From Haloarcula pelagica (GTDB lineage: Archaea; Halobacteriota; Halobacteria; Halobacteriales; Haloarculaceae), in NCBI RefSeq assembly GCF_030127105.1, contig NZ_CP126163.1:124001-188000 (forward strand): a stretch of DNA of 64,000 bases, given 5' to 3'. The notes below the pieces were generated by a model, which had not been told where the DNA came from, made no database searches, and was given only the letters and a program-made list of their open reading frames with translations. Position 1 is the first letter of the stretch. Each line of letters begins with the position of its first letter. Positions 56,949 through 64,000 of the stretch are shown piece after piece. The translations under genes were made by a program, and so were the position numbers.

Positions 56949-58523
56949 TCAGTCGTGGGTAACTGACTTAGAGATATTCATCTGCTTTCCATCATTGAGT
57001 GGCGCTGTTCTACTAACAGGGGTAACCTCAATTGATTCCGCGTCATGAAGATCAGTAGCTGGAACATGGACTGAAAACGTTTGATTCTCAGTGACGGTAG
57101 TTTTGTAGTGATACAGCCACGGTGACGGAACAGATTGTGTTGACTGGATACGTACCCAGATATTATTCATGGGTGCTATATTTGTTGTTCCATTTACCGA
57201 TATATTAGTTGAATCGGCCTTTAGATTGATTTCGTCCTTGGTCGTTATATTCGCCGATGGTGCTACAACCTCAATGGTGTTCGAAAGAACAGTAACGTTT
57301 GACGGTCCTTCAGAGCGGGATACGGTCATGATAATATTTAGTGACTCATTTTGTACGTTACTAAACCCATCCGTGCTGAGTGCAGCAGTCATATTCCCAT
57401 CCGAGTCTGAAATGTAATTAAAGGGTAACGGTGCGACGATTTCAGTGGGCCCGTTGGTGCTTGCTTTTAGATTGACACCGTTGCCGAGCGTACCGTTACC
57501 TTCGTAACCATACAGGATCGTTCCAGTCTGGGTTGAATCACCAACGCTCACTTGAACGGTATCGGCCGAATCATGGCTTGGATTGTGTACCCCAGCGAAT
57601 TGTACGAGTAGCCGACTGTCAGATGGCAGAGTTACGCTGTCATTAAATCCAATCGTAATAATTCCTTGGCTGTTAATCCGAACAGTCGTCACTGAACTAC
57701 TTAGATCTCTGTTGATGATCCCATCACCAGTGGTATCAATTCCGATGTGCTTGATATTGGCATTGGATAGCGTCTTGGGGATATTTCCGTCACCACCTCG
57801 ATAATCAACTTCAACGGTAGAGAAGCTACTTAATTCGTCGGAGCTATATTGGACAGTATGAGTCGTCTCTGCTCTCTCTGAGCTATTACTAGGATAAATT
57901 AGGTTGTTGCCTGGAAGCGAAGATCGCATTGTGGTGGATAGCTCAGGTCTAAACCCATAGTTTACAACAACCGTATCTCCTCGGGCCACTGATTCATTGA
58001 ATTGGAAGCTGGTTCTAATTGACTGGGATGTGACCTGCTGATTCTTTGGAAGGACAGTTGCCTCTCCAGCCCTATATTCAACGTCATATACTTTCAGTTC
58101 GATAGTGGATGAACTATTCCCCAAGGTAACTATCATATCATATGTTCCTGGGCCAAGGGGGTTTTCGACTGGAGAAATAATATCCAGACTATCTGGGCCT
58201 TGGGCCCGATATGCAGCGGACTCGGGAGCGTTGCGCGCGGCATTTGGTAGTACGCTTAATGATATGCTCCCGTCTGCATTCTGATCAGTGATGTTTAGTT
58301 GGGCTTGATAATTTTGATTCTGCACGGTCACTGTAGCGGTGCTTCCGTCAGGAATGGATAGTTCTGTCGTAGCTGAGCTGTTTTCTTCAACTCCAACGGA
58401 TCGGTCTTCAAACGACACTTGTTGTTCCGCTGGTTGACTTGCAGAGACACTAGCTGGGACAGCTACAACTACTAAGGAGAAAATGAGGAGTGCTGTTATT
58501 ATGTTGGATACCACTCTATTCAT
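56949..58523 (-). CDS. Secreted surface-type protein, 3' end probably truncated (524 aa)
   Basis: ATG 58523: MNRVVSNIITALLIFSLVVV is a Sec signal ending near SVSA. The mature part is Ser/Thr/Asn-rich with many NxS/T sites, and a repeated strand pattern resembling BGTF/S-layer-like domains (GPGTYDMIVTLGNSSSTIEL; IDTTGDGIINRDLSSSVTTV). There is no C-terminal membrane anchor or PGF-CTERM signal; instead the last codons coincide with an IS end (from about 56967), so the natural C-terminus seems lost. Confidence 0.75.
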   Translation of the reverse strand: MNRVVSNIITALLIFSLVVVAVPASVSASQPAEQQVSFEDRSVGVEENSSATTELSIPDGSTATVTVQNQNYQAQLNITDQNADGSISLSVLPNAARNAPESAAYRAQGPDSLDIISPVENPLGPGTYDMIVTLGNSSSTIELKVYDVEYRAGEATVLPKNQQVTSQSIRTSFQFNESVARGDTVVVNYGFRPELSTTMRSSLPGNNLIYPSNSSERAETTHTVQYSSDELSSFSTVEVDYRGGDGNIPKTLSNANIKHIGIDTTGDGIINRDLSSSVTTVRINSQGIITIGFNDSVTLPSDSRLLVQFAGVHNPSHDSADTVQVSVGDSTQTGTILYGYEGNGTLGNGVNLKASTNGPTEIVAPLPFNYISDSDGNMTAALSTDGFSNVQNESLNIIMTVSRSEGPSNVTVLSNTIEVVAPSANITTKDEINLKADSTNISVNGTTNIAPMNNIWVRIQSTQSVPSPWLYHYKTTVTENQTFSVHVPATDLHDAESIEVTPVSRTAPLNDGKQMNISKSVTHD

Positions 58524-58602
58524 TGTATTAGCTACTACCCGGAGTCGCATATATGTCTTGTGTCAGAGTCACAGAGATGCACGGAGGAAGTCTACGACTT
58601 CA

Positions 58603-58705
58603 GTCGTGGGTAACTGACCTTCAACGTCCTCGACCCACCTGCTTTGCCCGGTTGTCTCGCCCATATCGAGATAACGACCGCGAAGACAATCGTCTCTCTC
58701 CCGCT
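58603..58705 (-). repeat. Inverted copy of the IS end at 50.44-50.55 kb
   Basis: The complement shares GTCGTTATCTCGATATGG and GATTGT CT/GT CGCGGTCG with 50468-50545, which includes the start codon region of the ISH-type transposase remnant. With that remnant it brackets an 8-kb segment in inverted orientation. Confidence 0.7.
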
Positions 58706-58745
58706 AGACAATACAGGCATATAAACATACAAATAGTACGACTTA

Positions 58746-59252
58746 ATGTCGCACATGGAAAAACAAAAAATAGAATGGGTACGTCCCTACATCGCTGCAT
58801 TAGTTGACAACCACAGTGGTATTGTAGTCACAGTTGGGAAGGCATCTGATCGAGCTGTCGGATACCGGATCGCTATTGAGTGTCGGATAAAAACAGAGTC
58901 AACTGAAAGTATTGAACTATTGGCTGAATTCTGTGATGAAGTTGGTGTTAAATATAGAACAAAAGAACAAACTGATCGAGAATACACTAGCTATGAACTG
59001 GTGATCGGACGACGGAACTCAGTTCAGACATTCCTATTGGAACTTCATCCATATCTAGTTGTCCGGAACGAAGCTGTCGAAATATTATGTGAAACAATCA
59101 TTCCCAGTCTTGAACAGGGAAAGCATAACAATAAACAGTCTTTTTTACAGTTATTCGAACATATCGAACGGTTTCGTGAAGAAGTTGGAAGAGCAAACCG
59201 TGCCAAATACAATATGAGTCATTTTAAACAGGAATGGGATCTAGAGCCTTGA
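58746..59252 (+). CDS. LAGLIDADG-type homing endonuclease-like protein, degenerate motif (168 aa)
   Basis: ATG 58746, with ATATAAAC at about 58718 as TATA box. The N-terminus WVRPYIAALVDNHSGIVVTV aligns with the LAGLIDADG helix of such enzymes, then strands (GYRIAIECRIKTESTESIEL), a helix (LLAEFCDEVGVKYR), ELVIGRRNSVQTFLLELHPY and a helical end (KHNNKQSFLQLFEHIERF). The aspartate that binds metal is replaced (VDNHSG for IDADG). It is a free-standing gene, not in an intron or intein visible here; it may be inactive or a repressor-like derivative. Confidence 0.6.
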   Translation: MSHMEKQKIEWVRPYIAALVDNHSGIVVTVGKASDRAVGYRIAIECRIKTESTESIELLAEFCDEVGVKYRTKEQTDREYTSYELVIGRRNSVQTFLLELHPYLVVRNEAVEILCETIIPSLEQGKHNNKQSFLQLFEHIERFREEVGRANRAKYNMSHFKQEWDLEP

Positions 59253-59286
59253 GTCAACGAGAGTCCTCGACAAGCTTGATGTCTCA

Positions 59287-59895
59287 ATGACTACCGACCA
59301 ACGCAAAGAGAGTTGGAGCACTGCCGAAGAAGAGATTATGCAAGCCACTTATCGGGCCCTGCTCGAATACGGCTATGCCGGCCTGTCGATCTCCCGGATC
59401 GCCGATGAGCTTGGCAAGTCAAAGGCCGCGATCTACCACCACTACGACACGAAAGACGACCTTATGATCACGTTCCTCAAGTTCACCGTGGATAGATTCG
59501 AAGAGACGATTGATACAGAAACAGGTGATGAACCGGTAGAAGACCTTAAGCACGCCATCGAGGAACTTCTCCCACTTCAGCGTGACGAGGAGCAACGACG
59601 GCTTCAGATGGTACTGGTTAGTCTTCGATCACAGGCGGTGACGAATGAGACATTTCGCGAGCAATTTACGCAGATCGATAAACAACTGGCAGCTACCATA
59701 CGGAGCATCGTTGACCGTGGTATCGACGAAGGCACTTTCCGTGACATTGACTCGTCACGGGTTGCAGAGCACATCTTGGCTACGGTCAACGGCGCGATGT
59801 ACGGTCGAACGACCACAGATCGCCATAACACCGCTGCGGCGGCACGCGTTTCCCTGGTCTCGTATATTGATACCGAACTGAAACGTCACTCCTGA
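59287..59895 (+). CDS. TetR-family transcriptional regulator
   Basis: 202 residues. The HTH is MQATYRALLEYGYAGLSISR then IADELGKSKAAIYHHYDTKD. The helical C-terminal domain contains RDEEQRRLQMVLVSLRSQAV. Similar in layout to the TetR at 45333. It could regulate the RND-type exporter or the surface-protein gene; no operator was identified. Confidence 0.85.
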   Translation: MTTDQRKESWSTAEEEIMQATYRALLEYGYAGLSISRIADELGKSKAAIYHHYDTKDDLMITFLKFTVDRFEETIDTETGDEPVEDLKHAIEELLPLQRDEEQRRLQMVLVSLRSQAVTNETFREQFTQIDKQLAATIRSIVDRGIDEGTFRDIDSSRVAEHILATVNGAMYGRTTTDRHNTAAAARVSLVSYIDTELKRHS

Positions 59896-60354
59896 GGACA
59901 ACGTATGAACCCAATTCCAAACCGCTCCGTGAGAGCGATCGACACCCAGCAGGTCTAGATCGCGACCGTCTCCCTGATCGACAGCCCCGCCGTATGGAGA
60001 CGCACCCCAAACCGCCGGACGGGTGTCGGGGTTCGCTCGTTCTCCCAAACGTCTTGACCGTCCTCATCTAACGTTTCGCTGAGCAGGTCTGCGAGTTGCA
60101 TGGACACTTCTCGCTATGGCCTCCTCGCTTCTCAAACTCGCTCAACTAGACAGTGCCCTCCTGAGGGAACCGATAGCTCGCCACCAATGGTGAAAGCATT
60201 CCAAAAACCTCACAGAACTCTGAAAAAGCATCTAGCACTAACGAGTGCTACCCATCTGAAAGCACCAGTACAAGTGTGATGATATCGACCCTGAGCGGTG
60301 GGTAAGTCTACGGGCGCGGTAGGCCGAGTGTCTTGGGACTCCCCCGAAGCAGTT
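59896..60354. other. Gene-free stretch with IS debris
   Basis: 460 bases. Contains the IS630-type end CTAGACAGTGCC at about 60148 and an IS200/IS605-like end (GAGTGTCTTGGGACTCCCCC) at about 60329 next to the stop of the ParA partner gene. Confidence 0.5.
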
Positions 60355-60912
60355 TCACTCAATTCCGTAACCAACAATATGGGCAGCATCGAGGAGCGAG
60401 AGGTCATCATTCGCACCGGCTATCAGTACAATTTCATAGACATCTGTCTTTGGAACTTCCCCATTGAATTCGTCTTCTAACGCTCGCTTCGCTCCCCGAA
60501 TATCATCCATTGTTTCTTGTTGAATCGTCACTGTGAGATCCACATCTCGATACTCCTTCACATTCGAACGGCGCTGCTTGATCGGGAGATTCGACATCGA
60601 AAATTCCTCTGGGATCGTATGATGCGTTTCTCCCGTTCGCAGATCACCAGCTTTACCCGCAGGAGGAAGCGAGGTCTCCGACTCTGCCTCTTTGTTGGGC
60701 GCTGTTTCATCTTCTTCAGTTGCTGTCTCTGTTTCTGTTCCAGTTGCTGAAGTCCCCACAGACTGCTTCGTGTTTTGCATTTTCTCTTCTTCTTGAGAGC
60801 CACGCTTTGTCTCCTCCTCAGCTGTGGGTTGCCCCTCTAACTCTTCGCTGTTATCGTCGCCTAGTGCGTCTGTTGAACCTGAATCGAAATTGTACCGGCC
60901 TTCTTTCCCCAT
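60355..60912 (-). CDS. ParA partner protein (185 aa)
   Basis: MGKEGRYNFDSGSTDALGDD begins a long acidic, disordered region (about 1-105, many Glu and Thr). The C-terminal 80 residues are ordered: VKEYRDVDLTVTIQQETMDD, then GAKRALEDEFNGEVPKTDVY and EIVLIAGANDDLSLLDAAHI, resembling a short RHH-like or dimerisation domain. Its ATG overlaps the ParA stop by one base (TAATG). Likely the centromere-binding partner for partition, by position. Confidence 0.75.
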   Translation of the reverse strand: MGKEGRYNFDSGSTDALGDDNSEELEGQPTAEEETKRGSQEEEKMQNTKQSVGTSATGTETETATEEDETAPNKEAESETSLPPAGKAGDLRTGETHHTIPEEFSMSNLPIKQRRSNVKEYRDVDLTVTIQQETMDDIRGAKRALEDEFNGEVPKTDVYEIVLIAGANDDLSLLDAAHIVGYGIE

Positions 60913-61853
60913 TAGGCATCCACCTCCGTTGTTGGATCTGCACCCTCAAGCAACTTCTCCGGGGTTGCGTCTCCCATCTTCATATCTTTCACATCATCCC
61001 AGCGGTCGATCGCTTCTTCGTAGCTGTACTCCCCAACCATCCACCGCCCAATCACCTTGTAGGCTAGCGGGACGTGCTCTTCGTACGATCGTAGTTCTCG
61101 TGTCTCGTCGGACTCAATGAAGCTGAAGAGATCCATCCGCTTATCCCAGGTATAGCGAAGCAGGGAGTGCTCGGGAATTGAGAAGGGACTGATTGGGATT
61201 CCCTCGCTTTCCATCTGCTCACGATATTCTTCGAAGATCTTTGCGTTTCCAACACGACAGGGTACCGTCCCGCAAATCGTCACGTCAACATTCATTCCTC
61301 GGAACCCCTTTTCGATTGCTGCTAACGTATCTTCAAGTTCTTTCTGAGAGGCTTTCCCTTTCGGGGTAAGTTCGATCGGCACCATGATGTTCTGCGCCGC
61401 GACGAGCGCGTTGTCAACTAGCTTTGTGTGGGTTGCTTGTGTATCTACAATCACCACATCGTAACCGTTGCTCAATTCTTCAATCGCGTCACGAACCACG
61501 AAAAATTGATCTGCTGCCATCCGCGGTGAATCAGCGACCGCTGATTCAAAGTTCCCCATATCCTCGTGTCCTGGCACGAGATCAAAATGCTCGGTTTCGA
61601 CAATAATTTCATCCAGTCCTATATTGTCGAACAGAACATCCATAATATTTGGTTCGACGATGTATCCAGTGTCTTCATCGTCGTACGTGAGTTCGCCATA
61701 TCCACAGTAATGCGTTAATGCCCCTCGTTGTGGATCAAGGTCTACAGCGAGGACATTATATCCGTCACGCCCGATTGCTGCCGCAGTTTGCATCGCATTT
61801 GTTGTCTTACCAGGCCCTCCGCTGGCAGACCACCAAGTGAACCCAATTGCCAT
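60912..61853 (-). CDS. ParA/Soj-family partition ATPase
   Basis: 313 residues from ATG 61853 (MAIGFTWWSASGGPGKTTNA). The deviant Walker A reads SGGPGKTT with no Lys before the GG, unlike the KGGxGKT of most ParA proteins. Walker A' is NVLAVDLDPQRGALTHYCGY, and Walker B-like YDVVIVDTQATHT. FTWWSASGGPGKTT is characteristic of haloarchaeal plasmid ParA. It moves plasmid copies with its partner. An upstream ATG at 61877 could add eight residues. AT-rich promoter region 61860-61990. Confidence 0.9.
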   Translation of the reverse strand: MAIGFTWWSASGGPGKTTNAMQTAAAIGRDGYNVLAVDLDPQRGALTHYCGYGELTYDDEDTGYIVEPNIMDVLFDNIGLDEIIVETEHFDLVPGHEDMGNFESAVADSPRMAADQFFVVRDAIEELSNGYDVVIVDTQATHTKLVDNALVAAQNIMVPIELTPKGKASQKELEDTLAAIEKGFRGMNVDVTICGTVPCRVGNAKIFEEYREQMESEGIPISPFSIPEHSLLRYTWDKRMDLFSFIESDETRELRSYEEHVPLAYKVIGRWMVGEYSYEEAIDRWDDVKDMKMGDATPEKLLEGADPTTEVDA

Positions 61854-62383
61854 ATGTAGAATAATACTGCCATCCATAATAAAAGTTCGCCAGACAAGCC
61901 ACCTTTCAACAAGATGGCCAAACAGGCGTCTGTATGGCCATATTATTTGCCTACTGTATTTTTGTTTAGTAAGTCTTCTAGAAATCTATAGAGCAAACCA
62001 TACTATAAAGCCTAAAAACACGGGTTAAAGTAAAATACGAAGCAGCGTCTTCGTTTCCTACGAGGACTAACTGACGCTCAGACGCGAATTTATCCATTGT
62101 ATGCATACTCAGCGCCTCACGAAGCATCGCCAGTTCACCTGACCTGAGTCTCCTATTCAATTGAGATGAGTCGTCAACAGTGGTCAAAGGTGCTAATCGA
62201 AGTAGAAGCTGCCGCTGTCGGCGGTGATGGCTGGTATTCGTCGGTCTGTATCTCGCAGCCTCCAAGCCCAAATCCTGCTTCGGCTCCTCGAAGAACGTCT
62301 AGATGTGCTATCGCATTCCGTAAGAGCGAATCACCTATCGATCGGTGCGTCTATTTTTTGTAGCGAGGTGCTTACCCCAACTT
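61854..62383. other. Upstream region of parA and IS border
   Basis: 530 bases. The AT-rich 61855-62035 part probably holds the parA promoter and may hold partition sites, but no clear repeat array is visible. The rest lacks a supported gene. Confidence 0.45.
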
Positions 62384-63761
62384 CAGTCGATCACATCGAT
62401 AGCCGCGTAATCTTGTCTGATAGCGGTGAATCAGATCGAACCGGTCGTGCAACGTCTTCGAGGCACTGGTGAGTGTGGTCTTCGGGATGGACCGTCGCTG
62501 TCGGCGGCGGACTGCCGCCGACGCGACAGTGCTGCCACTCATAACCGCTGTCCGGACGGGTGGACAGCTACCGGAAGAACCGGTCGTCGAGTGGCTGGTT
62601 CGCTGGAACAGCCCTGCGAACACCAAGCACTGTCCAAGCGGCCCGCAGCACCATCTCACAGAACTCCGTGAACGGCCCCTCCAGAGGCGGCGCCCCCGCG
62701 GCGGGGCGCCGCCACGTACCTCCAGTGAAGATACCGCCAGCTGTTCTGGAGCAGCAGGCTCACGACAAACATCACCAGCCGTAGACCAGCGTCCTGAGAA
62801 CTGGTGAATGCGAGGCTCTGCTTGGCTAAGCGGTAACTCGACTCGACTCGATGCCGAAGCGTTTGCTGTAGTGCTCTCGTGCATCCCGCGGCGTGTCAAT
62901 GAACGGCGCGTCAGCGGCGTAGCCGTGACGCGCCACCCCGTGCTCGTCGTATCGTCCCTGCTGGTAGACGCAGTCGATGAACACAGGGAACGTCACCTCG
63001 CCGGCGAGATCGTGTTCGATCTCGCGGCTCCAGCCTCTGTCCAGTTCCTCTTGAATCGCCTCTCCTCACTTGACGATCGGCATGACGTAGGCGTAGTTGT
63101 GCGCGTACAGCAGTCCGAGACAGGTGCTGTTGTAGAATCCGCGATCGAGGTAGACGGCCTTGACGCTGAGGTCAAGGCCGTCGAGGAGGTTGAGAAACTC
63201 GGCGAGGACATCGCTGGTGGTGTCGCCAGAGACAAGCTGGCGCACCGCCAGCGTGTACCGCTTATTTCGTACCCGCGCGTAGAGCGTCGCGTACGCGTGA
63301 AACGTCGTTATCCCCCGTTTCGCCTGCGATGAGTACAGCGCTTCTGTCTCGTCTTCGTCGCCATAGTAGGGATCGAGGTGGAGGTCTGTGCAGACCTCCA
63401 CCGGTCGATCCGGCAGTGTCTCAAGCGTATCTCGTTGGAAGAGAGTGTCACCAACCGCCTCAACCGGATCAAGCTCGGACTGATCGGTGAGATGTCCCCG
63501 GACGGCGTTGGCATGCGGTGAGTCGTCGGTCGTTTCGCAGACGTGGTTGATCGAGGTCCCGCCGGCGCTGGCGCCGGCGAGGACCTCATACAGTTTCTCC
63601 GTGGTGACTTCGACGTTCTCGCCGAGACCTATCGCAAGTTCCTCGTCAAAGCTGTTGACGACAAAATTAAGCAGGTGCTCTTCCTCTATCTCGCTGTCTG
63701 CTTGGGTGGCTTCCACATTCCTCCCAAGCAGACGCTTCCTCTAACCCGATGTGATCGACTG
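62384..63761 (-). mobile_element. ISH3-family element, decayed (1378 bp)
   Basis: Ends CAGTCGATCACATCG at 62384-62398 and its complement CGATGTGATCGACTG at 63747-63761. Similar size and gene to the intact ISH3 at 40205 but with different ends, so it is another member of the family. Confidence 0.8.
62568..63716 (-). pseudogene. ISH3-family transposase with frameshifts
   Basis: The first frame runs 63716-63066 (MEATQADSEIEEEHLLNFVV to HNYAYVMPIVK, stop). Remaining sequence to 62568 encodes in shifted frames EELDRGWSREIEHDLAGEVT, RFGIESSYRLAKQSLA and, at the end, DDRFFR. Compared with the intact copy it has a stop or frameshift after PIV and another near 62690. Confidence 0.85.
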
Positions 63762-64000
63762 AGGTTTCCGCGTGACGGTGTTGTGCCAGTGACAGCGACT
63801 TGAGCCTCGCTGAAAGAGCGCGTGCACGAGATAGTATCTATCATCTGCCCTCGCTACTACCTATTGTTACGCTCCCGCTTCCGCGTGCAAAGCTGAATCA
63901 ACTTACTGCTTTTTATGCATATTTCTGCACTATGCCTGCAAGCACCCCAATACAACACACAAAGCATTTATAATACCAACCTCCACTTTGGAGTGCCCCT
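63762..64000. other. Right end of window, no gene seen
   Basis: 240 bases after the ISH3-like element, becoming AT-rich beyond 63890. No coding frame or repeat is supported. Confidence 0.45.

Overview
The window reads as part of a large haloarchaeal (class Halobacteria) plasmid or secondary replicon. The evidence is very acidic proteins, TATA boxes about 25-32 bases before start codons (leaderless transcripts), a TFIIB-type factor, HalOD1 and bat-type HTH proteins, ISH3 and IS1341-type elements, an Orc1/Cdc6 gene inside an array of origin-like repeats (42.8-45.2 kb) and a ParA-type partition gene (60.9-61.9 kb). No rRNA, tRNA or CRISPR array was seen.

Region 1 (1-9 kb and 22.9-35.7 kb) is one interrupted block of accessory replicon genes, nearly all on the minus strand: DUF-type proteins, an N6-methylase-like protein, SWIM and other zinc-finger proteins, a TFB, an ArdC-like protein, a VapBC pair and a second toxin/HTH-like pair. 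Fifteen transcription units start with the same kind of leader: TTTTCTG (or TTTTGTG), then a short hairpin whose loop usually carries GGGGTGA or a full Shine-Dalgarno sequence, GGAGGTGA. The stem sequence changes between copies but pairing is kept. This looks like a family of structured 5' leaders controlling translation of the whole block and is one of the two most interesting observations. Four plus-strand regulators lie at 3.8-6.2 kb.

Region 2 (9.9-22.5 kb) splits that block and is a complete-looking catabolic island: an IclR regulator, an SDR dehydrogenase, a YeiH-type exporter with a small coupled membrane ORF, a split UxaA-family enzyme best read as sulfolactate sulfo-lyase (SuyA/SuyB), a HisD-family dehydrogenase resembling HpsN, a three-part TRAP transporter (P, Q, M) and a PEP synthase. 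The inferred scheme is uptake of a C3 sulfonate such as 2,3-dihydroxypropane-1-sulfonate, oxidation to (R)-sulfolactate, cleavage to pyruvate plus sulfite, sulfite export, and pyruvate to PEP for gluconeogenesis. A shared CATTCRAATATT motif lies twice between iclR and the SDR gene and once before the HpsN-like gene and may be the operator.

Region 3 (35.7-50.5 kb) is rich in insertion sequences: an IS5-type element with target duplications, an ISH3 element nested in a decayed IS5 element, three tnpB genes and many remnants. It contains the likely replication origin: inverted AACACTTGCA..GGTGGTGT repeats flanking an AT-rich stretch upstream of orc1/cdc6, with more repeats downstream. Region 4 (50.5-64 kb) has a secreted CARDB-like protein plus RND/MMPL exporter operon, a broken IS630 element, a truncated surface protein, a degenerate LAGLIDADG-like ORF, a TetR regulator, the ParA pair and a decayed ISH3-like element.

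Functions are assigned from motifs, length and context read by eye; no database search was possible. Short hypothetical proteins and exact insertion-sequence ends are the least certain calls.
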